Shown: positions 1-13,225 of the stretch, piece by piece
Layout: every line of letters begins with the position of its first letter
Numbering within the stretch: the stretch's first letter is position 1
Assembly: GCF_954871325.1 (NCBI RefSeq)
Contig: NC_088775.1
Location: forward strand, 71,649,561-71,713,560
Length of the DNA: 64,000 nt
Direction of reading: 5' to 3'
Source: Gordionus sp. m RMFG-2023
Lineage: Eukaryota > Nematomorpha > Gordioida > Chordodea > Parachordodidae
The notes under the pieces: generated by a model
Seen by the model: the letters and a program-made list of their open reading frames with translations, nothing else
Database searches by the model: none
Told to the model about the DNA's origin: nothing
Translations under genes and position numbers: made by a program

Positions 1-940
1 ATAATTTCGTCAATATTTAATATCTAATAAATGGTTGAATTATTAAAAAAAGAATCTTTCATGGTATTACGAAGTCTTGTTTTAATTTGTTTAATTTTAT
101 TTATTACCCTTTCGGCAGTACACAAGGTAGTAGGAATATAAAATTGATATAGAGAAAAATTAGAAAGTAAACCATAAGGTAACATCAACAAATAGTTTTT
201 CCGGTCTGAATGATAGGTCTTAGAATCAGCAGCATCAGAGGAAGAAGCTAAACGTTGTATTGATATAAATGTTTTAATAAATACATTTCAATTCTCAGAA
301 TTTGAAAAGTCTTTAGATTCTTTAATCTCCAGGTTGTAATAATTACATGCTCCTTTTTTAGCCATCATATAAATATTTCGAAACTTTGATATTTCTTTAA
401 AAACTTGACTCGAATTCAAATGTTAAAACTCACAGATATCCTCGATATCATTTTTAACAAATGCCTTTTCCGCCATTCCCTATGATGTAAAAAAATGATG
501 TTTGATTTAAAAATATCATGGATTCATCATTAAATCTTTCATGAAACTGCATTATTATCAAATCTGCAGAATCAAATATACTGGTTTTAAAACTCAAATT
601 TAGATTGTAATGTTTGAAGCCTAGAACTTTCAAAATCAAAAGGTGGATTTCTCACCTTCATAAAATATTGTTCATTTGGAAAAATATTAAAATTCAGTGT
701 CATTATTTGATAAGATTAAAAAATGATCAATACTTCTCAAAATTAAGGGCAATCTCTTGCCAATTAAATTTGATTTATTGCAAACCTTATAACCTTCAAC
801 GTGGTTTGCAATTTTGTACAAAGTTTGTTATCAAAACAATATTTTATCCAAAACACAAAGTGATAAAATTAAATTTTTATATTCTAAAATCTATAACACT
901 AGCCGATAGAAAAAAAAGTACCCCCCTCACCCGTTATATT
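1..940 (-). mobile_element. Decayed, internally deleted hAT copy (ZMYM1-like family)
   Basis: On the minus strand this matches, segment by segment, the more complete hAT element at 60599-63042. Positions 55-120 match its C-terminal dimerisation region, 225-460 its acidic linker exon, 470-640 the stretch around IIMQF-ERFND, and 640-905 the helical region before it. At about 905 the match jumps straight to a subterminal run like the GGGGGTACTTTT motif of the full copy, so the catalytic N-terminal half is missing. Many indels and stops make it a dead copy. It runs off the left edge of the window. The family is the hAT group whose proteins are usually annotated zinc finger MYM-type protein 1-like. 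Confidence 0.75.
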
Positions 941-1733
941 AACTCATTTTAGGAAGTCGGGTAAATTATTAAATTATCATGACCAGGTTTTTATACTCTT
1001 CATTACATTTTCTTTAAATTAAAAAAAAAGAAAAGAATAGTAGGTGTCCTATAATCACAGATATGTCGCTAGGGGAAAAAAATTCTCTGAGAAAGTTTTT
1101 TTTAAACATGTCTAATGATAAGGGTTAGCTAACGTCAAAGCATAATAAATAAGGTGATCATAAATTTTAATTCATGGATATTATAAATTATATATTATAT
1201 AAAATTGAAAATCTAAAAAAAAACATGAATAGTATTGCGTGGTTATAATATTTTCACGGTCATCTGCATCATATCATAACATTTATGTTAAGTAGTATCT
1301 CAAAAAAAATCATCGCATAATATTATAATATTTTCGATGTTCCTAAACATTTTAGTAATGATTCAAATCAAATATTTTTATGTTTTATTCATTATTCTTT
1401 CTTTTCATATAAATTCCATTTTTTTATAGTTTTACAATGAGATGTGCATATATAATAAATACGGTTATAAACTTATTTTTACTGTGATGAGAAAAAGATA
1501 ACGTAAAATCAATTTGTGTTTTAGCATAATTTTATTATTATTTAAAGAATGAAGATTTAATACTCGATGTCTACCCTAATTAATTAAACGTTAAAAATGT
1601 TATACTTTAACAAAAATTGTTTTTGATCTAAATTTATCTTTTCTTTGTGAAACAATTTGACAAACCAAGTTTTAAAACTTGGAATAATAAAAAATAATTC
1701 TAGCTAATTATAGGAATTATATTAGTGTTACAG
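941..1733. other. No gene seen
   Basis: AT-rich DNA with short frames only. I see no conserved coding, RNA or repeat signal. Confidence 0.5.
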
Positions 1734-1866
1734 GCAAGTAGTGTCACTAGGGAGAATGGGCATAGGCTTAAGCCCTTGAAAAATAAATCATTATGAAAAT
1801 CTAAAAAAGTAATTTTTTAAAAAAATTTGAGCCCCCTAGATTATAAGGGCTAGTGTCGCCACTGCC
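1734..1866. repeat. Short TIR element (MITE), same type as 51697-51894
   Basis: The left end reads AGTAGTGTCACTAGG and the right end CTAGTGTCGCCACT, which are imperfect inverted repeats. Next to the inner sides lie GGCTTAAGCCC and GAGCCCCCTAG stretches like those in the related element at 51697-51894. No coding capacity. I could not find a convincing target duplication. Confidence 0.45.
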
Positions 1867-2179
1867 ACGGGCTTAATTTTTTTATTATACAATCAAGTCA
1901 ATAATATGATAAAACCCATTAAATTTAAATAATGAGTTTTTAAAAAAAATTATTTAATTTTCCTTGAAATAGTGTGGAAGATTGTATCAAAATGCAGATA
2001 GCGTTTTACTAGTAAAATTGAAGATGATATCTAAGAAAGATTTAATGTAGCAAAGATGTTTCTACAACTGAATCATCAGCAAATTAACGACTCACCCAGA
2101 TCCTCTACTCTTTCAGGGTATCGATCTTTGGAAGCCCTCTTCCCTAGTCAATCCTCCTTCACGTCATTGGAGAGAGATT

Positions 2180-2800
2180 AGGATTTACACTTGGTTGACA
2201 ACTATGTTGCATTTCTTAAATCGAAAAGTCAACCTGTGGAAAATTCCCTTTTCTTTTCAGCTTCATCGAGAAACGGTTGTGAATTTCTAAAAGCCATCCC
2301 TTCAAGTAATTTTGATTTACAACTTACAAACGATGAGCTACGGCATGCCAATGGTTATACGATACTTATGTTTATTTACACAGACTCCTGTTGACTCAAA
2401 ATGTCGCCACAACCTATATTGCAAACGATGTAGAGGTAGATTTCTAAGATATAAAAAATGTAATGACACTATATATCGTGCCTTGAAATCTGCATTCCTT
2501 CAACCCTTGAGCTGGCTGAAATTTGTAACGCAGATGGTAAACGTTCTGATGGTTTATCCAAGATTCCATGGAATGGAATTTTTCCTCGGGAGTTGCACTC
2601 TCCAACTTATACCAATAGGCTATTGTCGACACAGAAAGAAGTAAATCTGCCAAATATTCTTCTGTTTTACCTCCCAGTCATTTATTCATACCAATAAATA
2701 CTACAAAGCCAACTTCTTTTGGCATGGATATTATTCTAATTATCGCGTTTTTTTTAAAATAAATGGGCAAAAAGTTGTCAATGTATTAGTAAAACATAGG
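2180..2800 (+). pseudogene. 3' fragment of LINE with RPDG/WD C-terminal region (copy 1)
   Basis: Broken frames on the plus strand carry the C-terminal signatures also seen in the longer copy at 14745-17345. These are a LTNDELR segment like LTNDQLR there, a DGKRSDGL...PW stretch near 2535-2575 corresponding to RPDGL...PW, and a closing TERSKSAKYSSVLPP...F.PIN segment near 2628-2700. The last resembles the conserved LINE tail KKxxKYxxLxxxxxFxP. The reverse transcriptase is absent, so this is a strongly 5'-truncated copy, as is usual for LINEs. Frameshifts and stops are frequent. Confidence 0.6.
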
Positions 2801-5100
2801 AATGCCAAAATTTGTGATTTTTTTTGATTTAAATCGCTATCTAAACTAAATACTAATATTTCTTTTAGAGACGTTACAGATTTAGATTGAAAAATATACA
2901 TCATAATTTTTTTACCTTAGTATTACCATATTTTATAAGTAAAAAGTTAATGCTTCAGGAAATCCGGTCAGAAAATTATTGAAAAATCATGAGGTAATTT
3001 GATATTTTGTCAAATGAAAATGCGACTTCCAATAAAAAATTCGATATGGGCAAACTCTTTATATAAGTTTAACTAGTCGATATCAGTGAGTCGGAAATTA
3101 TTTATTTTCTAAAACGAATACTATTAAGAATATCCTTAAATAAAACTGTTAAACCAAAACTAAAATTTTATTTTTTTGACTAATAAAATAATGGTGGTTT
3201 TTATTATTTTAATTTTAGCTACTGTTATTTCCCAATTGGGTGCCCTGATGCATTTGCCAAATAATATTCGTTACTACCCTTAATTTAAAGGCTAGTTTTT
3301 AAATGATATTATGATAAATACGATTTAATTAACCTTTTCTGAGGATAAATCAATTGTTTATAACAAAATATTACACAGGTCAAATAAGCAATCTAAAATC
3401 ATTTTTAAAACGTTTGGTTATTTTATTTGACAAAATTAATTATATTATATCTAAATTAGATTAGTTTCTTATTATAGTTATTCATAACCCACCATCCTGA
3501 AAATCAACATTATTATAATACTTTCGCCGACTTCTTATCCTATCTTTTAATCCCTAAATATGTTTCAAATTTAACAAACAATGAAACAGAAGTGGCAAAG
3601 GAACGTGGTTAATTTTATATCTCCAACCTATTTTTACTAAATTAGAAGTCTTTACTGGATTGAAACCCCTTATATTTCACTACTAGAACCCTTAGGAGAG
3701 TTTACTACATCCCTAAATTTAACAAACTAATTTCATTTTAGAATATTAAATAATTTCTCACTACATTTTAGATTATAATTATACAATTAATTATGTTAAA
3801 AATTGAAACAAATTTCTTAAAATTTCTAGAATTGTTAAATTATATATTTTTCTTAAATTCCGTTATGTAAAAATTACTTATATTTTATTGAAATTATATA
3901 TATTTATTATTTTTATAAATACAGTATTTTTTTAAAATGTATATTTACGCTAAATTAAATATTTTAATATACTAGATTTAATATATTTTTAAGTTGTACA
4001 TGTAAACTATTTGTATATATTGGATAAGTATTCTGTATTATTTACTTTTATATTTGTAATTGATGTACAAAATAAATCAAGTATTTTTTTTAACCTAATA
4101 TGTAATGTATTCGTACCAGTACAAATTAGTACTTTTCATATAAATTTAATCAGACTGATATTTTAAAGGGTGATTTATATCGTGATTTAAATCAAATTGA
4201 TTTTTATTAGCCAACTAGCAAAATAATAGATTTTTATGCTAATGATAACTGTTCGCTGCCTTTAGTTAAAAAAAAATATAAGTTAAATAATTTCAAAAAT
4301 GAGTAAAAAATTAATAAATATATCCGCTAGATGGCGTCTTAAATGTATAATTAATATTATTTTTATATGATTATAAATTTGCCAAAATTCACATGTATTT
4401 TATATTTGGATTTTATAAAACTAATAAAGAATAATGTAAATTCATAAGATTTTTGCTGCATTATGATTAAAGTGTTCTAACTCATTTAACGTCAAAATTA
4501 CATTACAAAATCTCTTTAAATTCAATAAACCTCAAATAATTTTTATTATTACCAATCATATCTATTTAATATTATTCATATAAATCGTTAAATTTCTTTA
4601 GGACTCTTAATTCCTGTCACCCATACTTTTTTATGATTCGCCAGGTAATTAGTTAGATTTCGTAAATCTTGAGCAATCTCATCCTTTTATTTTTTATATG
4701 GGGCGGGGGAGGTTACTTTTACATTTACCTCCAATTTCAAGTCTCGCATTCCACTCCTCCCCTTTCAACATAATGAAACCTATGCAGCCTACTTTCTTTC
4801 AACTTAATCTGAAATGGAACGAGCGTCTTCATTTTGTTATACCTAACCTATAAATTTCCCTTCTAACTTTTGTTAAGCCCAGAATTTGGCTTCCTTAAAT
4901 AAAGCCGGGCTACGAACCAACGAGTGTATCTTGTTTTTTACTAGTCTTAGGGCCTTTTAATAAGAGCTCATAACTCTTCATTTTCAACAGGATATTTTTG
5001 TCCTTCGTAAATCCCTATTTAATTTGGCATCGCTCTGTAAAGCTTTCAATCATTGACTTGAAGCTAACGACTGTACCACAATAATGATCAAACTAAGAAA
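2801..5100. other. No gene seen
   Basis: AT-rich DNA. A pyrimidine-rich, somewhat GC-richer patch lies at 4620-4910 and includes a G run at about 4700-4710, but I see no coding or structural RNA signal in it. Confidence 0.5.
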
Positions 5101-5269
5101 CCAAATATGCCTTTACGTTTATACTAAATTATATCTCATTTTTTGTAAAATTCAAGAAGTCATTCTTTTTAAAAAAATATTTGTTATTGAAATGTTGGAG
5201 ATAATTTTATGCTTCTTGTACTAATTAATTATCGTTTATTAAACTCCACACTATCACAAATTATATCGT

Positions 5270-5530
5270 CAGTATCATTTAGCCCGACTATTAACTCTTT
5301 GAAAAATTACGGGAAAATGAAGACAATTCATGTTGTAATATTTCACTGAATTTTCCAATCGTGAAGCTTTCTTTAAACATTTTTCAGAAATACCTTCGAT
5401 ATTAATTTCATCAAAATGTTTCGGGCAATAATTGCACATTCTTTACAAGCTCTTTATTCAACAGAAATCGTCTGGTTAAACTATTTATAATTTGATCGAT
5501 TATAGCATCAAATACCTAAACACTGTTTAA
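5270..5530 (-). pseudogene. Degraded hAT-type transposase fragment
   Basis: Minus-strand pieces read FDAIIDQIINSLTRRFLL and then ELVKNVQLLPETF. This is the spacing expected around the 'D-x-I-I-x-x-L-x-x-R-F' region shared by ZMYM1-like hAT transposases. The pieces lie in more than one frame, and neighbouring sequence on both sides has lost recognisable motifs. No ends were found. The assignment rests on a short match and could be wrong. Confidence 0.35.
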
Positions 5531-6650
5531 TATAGGTTAATCGGATTGTGGGTATTCATTTTTACTTCATCGCTGTGCATCCTTCTCGTTAGACCTATTC
5601 TGTTGATTTTAAATCAAGAATACTTTCAATAAATTTGTTGTCATTTTTAGAACTTTATTTTGAATAGATGAGAAGGATATAAATGAATACATAAGACTTA
5701 TTCAATCATTTTTAAGCTGATAAAATATTTAAATGTTTGATTTAACATTTTTTGCAAATTCTCAATCAAGGTTAGCTACTGATGAGGTATCAAATTTTTC
5801 ATTATATATTGTAGCGCACATATAGCGGTCAGGAGTAGGATATCTTTTCGTCAAGATCAGCTAATGTCTTGAGTATTATATATAAATCAAATCGTTTTCT
5901 ACCTAACTACATTTTTTATTAAATTCCTATTACCTTGAACATCATGGATAACTTTATTAACAGTTGTCATTGACTTAAATTTTTTTGAGAACCTCCTCAC
6001 TTAGATTTTGATTTATCGGAAAAATTCAGGTTTCCTTTTCTACTAACTGAAAACAACCTTCTATAACTGTCTTTCAGTATTTTATCATCATTTAATATAA
6101 TTCATATCATTTCAAAGAAATTCCAATAATTTAGATTCTCATTTCAAAATTATTGATTGTTTCATTGTCGCCTGATCTTACGTAGAATAAGTTTTGTTCG
6201 CCTAAAAACTTTATTTCTCAAATATTTGTTTTGTTATATGGATATTCTATTGATTCTTTTCATTTTATTATTTTAAAGCTAATTGAATTATATTTCTATA
6301 ATGAATTATAAGATAATGTATAAAAATATAAATTATCAAAACTTAACTTTCATTTAAGCGCAAAAGCATTTTTTTTTGAAATAGAAAAAAACTTAATAAA
6401 TAGAAATATCTAAATGATAATCCTCAAGATGTACTGATATGATCGTCTCCGTGACAAAAAATTTGTTGGAAAAAAATCCCTCTCCAAAATTTACCCCTAC
6501 CCATATCGCGGCTGATATATAGTGTTTATTTTTTCTTAACTAATCAAATACTTACACCGTACCCCTCTTCAGAAAAATTGGAGCAAACCCAATCCACTTC
6601 ATGTAGTAACCCTTTAACTTTAAATATTAAGAGAAAAGTCATAATTAATA
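5531..6650. other. No gene seen
   Basis: AT-rich DNA without conserved frames. Upstream minus-strand parts of the neighbouring hAT fragment may extend here but cannot be recognised. Confidence 0.5.
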
Positions 6651-6764
6651 TGATAAAAATATACATTTCATAGTTTATTTTCTGATAGGCCTCAAAAATT
6701 GGCATTTCCTCATGGCCACGTGGGTAAAATTCCAAACTTGATCATATGGCCAGTCCGCCCCTGT
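6650..6764 (-). repeat. Terminal piece of an hAT-like repeat
   Basis: Read on the minus strand, the piece starts CAGGGGCGGACTGGCCAT, which I recall as a terminal-inverted-repeat type common in hAT-like repeats of many animals. The matching other end was not found, so only this terminus is called. Confidence 0.35.
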
Positions 6765-7624
6765 GAACACATCTTCGGAATTTAAAACGGGTTTAAATTT
6801 TATATTGGCTCAAAATCGATTAAAATGTGAGATATAACCTATCAAAAGCTTAAAATTCGGAGACATGATATCAACTAATTTTGTGATTGGCTTTTAGCTT
6901 AGTTAGTATTATTTTATAATATCATTCAATCCTTATTTATGATATTCCGGGAATCTTCCCTAAGTTTCATTAATAATAGTATTAATGAATGTATATTATA
7001 AAATAATATTAATTATTTATGATTTTTACTAGAATCCGTGAATATTTGTTTTGGATATTTTTCTTTTAAAATATTTATACAAAAAAAATGATACATATTT
7101 TATTTTAATTTTTCGATATGAATAACAGCGCAATAAATCTTTTTTATTGTTTCCCGTTTGATATTTTTCAGTTTTTCGAGTGTTTTCGAGTCCAAAAATA
7201 TTATCATTTGCAATATTTCGCGGGTTGTTTATTTAAATTTCTGGTCCATCGAGAAATGTTATAGTTGCTTATATACCAAATTTATATTTCTATGCTATGC
7301 ATTGCAATATTTTGTTTATATATGGAAATTTGAAAGTATAAATTATTGATGGAAACATTAATTTCTATCTTATCCTAAAGACATGGAATGTTAATTATAT
7401 TTATCAGAATTTTTTGATTTAAATCAGAATTTTTTTTAACCAAAGCTTTAAAAGTAATAATACTTCATATTTATTTAAATATGATTAAATTTTTAACATT
7501 TAACAAATATAGGAAAAATTTACAATTTGAAAAGATAGTTTAATTATTAAAATACAAAAAGAATTTTACAAGCGTAATTTAGTTATGGATAGTGCAACAT
7601 GTTGAAGATGAGGAATATTATTAG
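6765..7624. other. No gene seen
   Basis: AT-rich DNA without recognisable features. Confidence 0.5.
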
Positions 7625-7790
7625 CAGAGTTGTTAAAGTATCTAGATACTTAATATGGTGTATCTGTATCTAGATATACTTATAAAAAGGATATATATCT
7701 CGATACTATTTTGGAGGTATATTTAACTGATTTCGATACTTTTTAAGATACATTTTGATATACTTTTATTTAACGCTTTTTTATATTAAA
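7625..7790. repeat. GTATCT/AGATAC-rich short repeat (possible hAT MITE)
   Basis: It begins AGAGTTGTTAAAGTATCTAG and is built of many self-complementary GTATCTAGATAC-like words. A related patch lies at 20690-20850. Such self-complementary ATC/GAT-rich DNA next to a GTTGTTAAA end is typical of short hAT-derived elements. The right end and target duplication are not clear. Confidence 0.4.
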
Positions 7791-8089
7791 AATAAAAATA
7801 TTTGAAATGCAAAATTCATTTTATTTCATATGTGTTATATATGTATGTATATGATATTTGATGATTGACATGTTGAACAGTAATAATAAATATTCGAGTT
7901 GCTTAACACTGACGACGGGTTGATATCAAGAAATAATTAAGACAATAATGGAAATAATATATATTGATTAAAATTATGTACCTAGTTCTGGATTAGTAAA
8001 TACATTAAATTGATTATGATACTTATATTAATTGAATAATTGTTAATTTAAACTTTTAAATATTATGAATACAATTAACTTAGAATCAG

Positions 8090-8760
8090 TGAAATAGTTA
8101 TTGGGTTATACTTAACTCATGTAGAGGCGATTTTTAGGTTAAGAAGAGTAACAGAGGAGGAAGTAAGCTTAACGTTTTAATGGCTTATTTTGGTTTGAAG
8201 AGACTAGGTGACCTGGAGAGATATATATATTCTCAAAGAAATTGATAGAATTGAATTATAAGGATGTTGTAGAGGCTACAAATAAGCTATTTAAGAAGAA
8301 TAATATATTGTTCTATAACCTAATGAAATTCATTAGATGCAGACGAGGAACAAATGAACAAATAATGCAATTTTTAGTCAACTTAAAAAGTAGTGTAAAC
8401 TTTGTCAGTATACAGATAATATTGATGAAAAAATACAAGACCAATTTTTTAGCAAGCATTGATCTAAGTTGAATAGAAAGTTAGGAGTCGGAGGGTAAAA
8501 ACATAGAAGAATTAATTATTACATTTACTCAAATATTAGAATTGGCATTACTTATTGGGAGGGCAGACAAGGAGATAATCCAAGATCCAAGGGAAATATA
8601 TAGTTAATAATTAGCCCAATAAACAAAATAATCAGAATAGCAGAAAACAAGGTTAGAATGATAATTATCACGGTAAAGAAAATAGATGCACACAATGTAA
8701 TTTTCAACATGGAGAAAATAATAAATATCGGAACATCAATCGTTACATTTTTGAGAATCG
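8090..8760 (+). pseudogene. Gag-like fossil of an LTR retroelement
   Basis: The plus strand encodes a stretch resembling the Gag region of Ty3-like retroelements: a segment around FYNLMKFIRCRRG followed by QFLVNLKSS, then, further on, a Cys/His-rich patch like a nucleic-acid-binding knuckle. It is broken in several places and no pol region or LTRs were found beside it. It looks old. The family assignment is tentative. Confidence 0.4.
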
Positions 8761-9102
8761 AGTAGTGAATTTTATTTTTTGAGTAAATACTAAGAAGTAA
8801 TGTTAAAAAGTTTAGAGTGCAATTTTATTTTTAATTATTAAATAATTTTAGCCGAATTTTTAGACCAAACATCTAACAATGTGTATCGTCTTTTATTTGT
8901 AATTTTATTTTGGAACAATGATAACCTCATTTTTCTAAATTTTATCCAAAATCAAATTTTATAGATTTACAAGTATTTCTTTTTTTTATAACGAGAAAAG
9001 TAAGAGTATCATATTATTCATAAAAAATATCATATTCCAAAATATAAAATATATTTTGCTTTTGTTAGATTTTACAGATTATGAGATGAGTTATCATGCA
9101 TA
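8761..9102. other. No gene seen
   Basis: AT-rich DNA with no recognisable features. Confidence 0.5.
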
Positions 9103-9410
9103 TATTAGGGTTCGTAACTTGGCACTTTGAAACGCGACACTTTATCACTTTAACATTTCATTACTCCGTCACTTAATCACTCTCTCATTTTGATAACTCG
9201 TTACTTCGTAACGTGATACTAAAACCATCGGACCTAAGAATTTTTTTCAAAACCCGAGTCTGATCAGAGTTCGGCCTGAGTGTTAAAGTATAGAAGCGAA
9301 AAAGTGTAGGGGTGATAAAGTGTCGGAGTGATAAAGTATCGGCCTGAAAAGCGTCGGAGTGATAAAATATCAGTTGTGCCCTGTTACCAAGTAGCGCCAG
9401 GTATTTTTAG
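9103..9410. repeat. Fold-back repeat with CACTTTATCACTC words
   Basis: The left arm is built of degenerate CACTTTATCACTTTAAC-like words (9120-9210). The right arm carries their complements, such as GTGATAAAGTGTCGGAGTG (9305-9375). The two arms can pair as one long hairpin. Outer ends (GGTTCGTAACTTGGCAC and TTACCAAGTAGCGCC) are only loosely inverted. No coding capacity. It is probably a non-autonomous fold-back or MITE-like element. Confidence 0.5.
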
Positions 9411-12400
9411 ATAACTCTCTTTAAGTCTTGCACTTTGTGAGATTAAAGCTTAGTATGAGTTAAAAAATTGAATGAGATTATATTATAGTATATTTAAATA
9501 TATAGTATTCTATTATATAATATATAAATTTAAAGAGATTTATATAAAAAAAATAATTCAAAAAAAAATTAGATAATGTTGTAAATTATCCTTACATGAA
9601 AAAAACAGAGGATAGGAAGTGAGAGAGAAGATCAGTAATTCGATTCCTGACGGTTTCGAGATCGATTTTTCTGATATAAACCTACTCGAGTGGGTATGGA
9701 TAGCAGGGACGTCTACCATCGATGAGGGGGGGGTGGGGGGTAAAGGGTAGTTTTGATTTGGATTTACTTTTTTGCTATTTTTTATTTGGTAGAAAAGGAT
9801 AAGATATAAATGAGGCGGGGGTCATTGGCTTAGTGAGATCTAGAAGTCCTTGAGAGGTGAGGTTAATATATTTTAAAAAATTGTGTCATTGCGTTTTATT
9901 AGAATTTAGGCATTATTTAGTAATTTGCTATATGTTGATATATTATATTTTCATCACCCACATTTTCAAAGTCATAAATTTAATATAGTAAATATCCTTT
10001 CCTTTTGGTAAATAAATTCAACCGGGTTTTTTCAGTGATAGAACATTTTGTAAAATTTCCGCATCATAATATTGCCATTATTTTATATTTTAAAAAAAAT
10101 CACTATAACTTTATTACTTCATTATCGAAATTAAAATTTAGACAAGAAAAAAAATATCCCATAATTAACATACTAACTTAAGGGATAAGAAAATTCCATG
10201 ATAGAATTAATAGCATAAAATGATATTAAAATTAGTTAAAACGTATGAATCGAATAAATTTAAACCAGATTAAGCTTAAACATTTATCATTAAAAAAATT
10301 ATTAGAATTTTGGTATAGTGCGAAAATAAAGGGATTTTTTTTCTTTTAAAACTATAAATATTGATCATCAAACTACTTTTTTTTCGAAAATAAATAACAG
10401 GTCCTTGTAAAAATTAGTTTTATAGGCATTTTTATTTTGTTTAAAAAAATATATGAATAAAATGGGAAATAATTTATAAAATTAAAAATTAAAAAAAATA
10501 TTGACAATTTTACATCTTCACAATAATTAATAAGTATAATATAACTTGTATCAATATATTAAAAGAGGAAAAAAAGGAAGAAGGGATTTATAAAGTAAAT
10601 ATTAACGCTTGAGGGAAATTTCCCTCTTTCCCCATTGATTATGCGCCTAATTCCTGGGTCAAAGAAAATTTGATTGGATCAATCCTAACTCGCCTAATGT
10701 AAACTATTTCCCATGTATTATCAGTAAGATTAATGGTGGGGGGGGGGGGGGGGAAGGTCGGAAAAATTAAAAATATTATACATTAGTGAAACTTCAAAGA
10801 AGAAAAAAAATTAAGATCTCCGAGGATTTATCTTTCTATAAATTAATTTATTCAAATAATTTCATTGATCTTGTCTTGACTTCATATCATTTAACATATA
10901 CTTATTCCTTAAAATTAACTTTTAAAATAATCAGTGAATCAAAAAAAAATTTATATGAAGAAATATATTAATAATCGAATCAAATCGCGTTTCTAAATAA
11001 AATAAATATGCTAGTCTCAAGGGACTTAAAATTTAAAACTTTAAACCGAGAAGCCCGAAACTACATTATAAAAGGAAAAATTTATATAATTTATTTTATT
11101 TTTTTGTGTGAATTCCCGCTGGTCGTTAGAATTCGATAATTACTAATTATAAAAATATAAATGTGAAAAATGAAAAAAAAAAACTTTCATATATTATCCA
11201 TTATAATATGACATTGTCCTTGAAATGGAATTTTAGTTTTATTGTACCAAGTTTTTAATTTAACGAGTGGCATCAAATTTTTATGGCTTTATTTATAGCA
11301 GTAAATAAAACCTTAGAAAGTGACCAACTCACATAATGACCATTTTTATAATCAAATATTAAAAAAATGAAGCGATTTGTGTTGCATTTTTTATAATATA
11401 ACCAAAAAATCGATATTAACCTATGGGCCTTTCTCAAGGATGAATTTGGATAGGTCAACCTTTCTTTAAAAAAAATCTTCAGAAGAATCACTCAATTTAA
11501 AATAAAAGTAATACGACCGCATATTTTTATTCTAAAAAAAAATTCGTGACTTGATAGTTAAAATATTAGATCTTTTTTCCTCATAATATTCATGCATGAC
11601 ATCCCAATGTTAAATGATAGTATTAATATAAAGCGATAGAAATGATATAAAGTGCGAATATTAAAGTTCTGCAAGTCGACCAGTAGCCCATTACTAAAAT
11701 TTTAAAAAGGGCTCGGGGATCTATCTTTCAAATAATAGGCTGGCTAGGATTTGTAAAAAATTATTTTCTAAAAAAAATAATATAAAAAATGATGTTTTCT
11801 CTCATATTGTCAAAATAAAATTCATTTCCCTGCTATAGAACAAAGCATTTTTATATTTAGCTTCATAAAAGTGTGTCTAATTTATATATTTTTAATTAGG
11901 ACTATACTTAAACCTGGTCACCGAGAAACATATCGGCGACTGACGCAAATTTTAAAAATTCAATAGGCGGGGCCGTCGTAAATCGGCGAACCGACATAAA
12001 ATTTTTTATAATTTATTTTTTAAATTGATAAATGAATTTTTTTAAGAAAAGTGAAATCAAATTAAAAATAAAATCTGGTATATATTTTTATATATTTATT
12101 GAAAAGAAAACTAATTATAAATTCAAACTCAATTTTGTAATTTTATAGTAACTATGTATAAAAATAATTTTATTTTAATTTCCGGACATAAGAAAAATCT
12201 TCTTAAATTTAACGTCAACCAACGGTAGAGAAACCTCTAGGGTTATCCACAATTTTTTCACCGATCCGATATTTATCTCAAACGATCGATACCGATATTT
12301 ACATTATCATTATTTTATATATAAGATAATGGAATATAAAAATCTGTGTATTTTTTTTAAAAAAAGTTTAATCAGGATAATCATTTATCATATCTTTTAA

Positions 12401-12480
12401 AAAATACGTCTTATCATTAAATTTGTAGATAAAGGTTTCTATTTATAAGATATATGTTTTATTTTTAAAGAATTATTACA
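9411..12480. other. No gene seen; poly(G) tract and scattered repeat scraps
   Basis: AT-rich DNA with a G-rich patch at 9722-9750, a run of 16 G at 10738-10753, and a GC-richer patch at 11915-12000. I found no gene. A fragment at 12224-12310 (AGAGAAACCTCTAGGG, then CGATCCGATA) resembles the ends of the AGAGATCTGCAAA repeat family described elsewhere in the window. Confidence 0.45.
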
Positions 12481-12565
12481 AAGAGGTCTGTAAAGTAATT
12501 TTTTCACAACCCGAGTCCGAATTATAAAAAATTTCGATCCGACCCCAACCCGACTAAAATTTTTG
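12481..12565 (+). repeat. Left end of an AGAGGTCTG/CCCGACCC repeat
   Basis: It starts AGAGGTCTGTAAAG and continues with ACCCGAGTCCGA and CCGACCCCAACCCGAC. This is the same end-plus-subterminal pattern as the element at 23489-24084 and the inverted end at 17640-17708. It could be the left terminus of one large element ending at 17708. Confidence 0.4.
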
Positions 12566-12979
12566 GATTTGAGTGTGAATATTATAATATCTAAAAAACA
12601 ATTAAAAATCATGTGTATTGCCTTAAATAATGGTTTATTTGACCGCCATAATATAATCAATATTTATAGTAAGTTGCATTATATTAAAATTGGAAACTAT
12701 AGTTGGATAATGACTAAATTTCGGCTAAATCTTCAGGCGCCTGCCCCTGAAAATCCGTTAATATTAAGGTGTTTTAATTTACATTAATTTCTTCCAAATT
12801 TGAGTTGCTATCTTTTTTGAAAAGCCCTGAGGCCAGAGTGATATTTTTCGGTGAAAACCTGGTTTATCCGATTTTTTAGCAGGCTAAAAATTGGCTAAAA
12901 ATATAGTAATCACCCAACTATATTGAAAACTTATACCTATTATTCAGTTTAAATATTAAAAAAGTTGAAATGCAATCGG

Positions 12980-13225
12980 ATTTATAAATCATGCGATTAA
13001 TAAAAATAATGTGCATGATATAATGAATATATTATAAAGATATATCATTATCACTAGTTTCACATAGTGAATAATTGTGATATATAAAATAAATAATAAG
13101 GAGTCGAGTTTGTCAGACTTTAAACAAGTCCTCATATTAAAGGCCATACCAGCCGCTGAAAGCGCTCTTTCACTGCTAGCCGAGGAAGTAAGGATAGCCA
13201 GGAATTTAAGAGCCATTTAAATTGG
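12980..13225 (-). pseudogene. hAT transposase C-terminal (dimerisation) fragment
   Basis: The minus-strand frame contains SSASSERALSAAG followed by MRTCLKSDKLDSLLF. This is the hallmark of the hAT C-terminal dimerisation domain (SSA-x-SERxFSxAG...R..L..D.L..LLF). Only this last part of the transposase remains; no RNase H catalytic region was recognised upstream on the minus strand. The final residues run into unrelated hydrophobic sequence. Confidence 0.65.

Noticed and set aside
9620-9720. B-box-like TTCGATTCC, possible tRNA gene or SINE
   Set aside because: No A box at the right distance and no cloverleaf.
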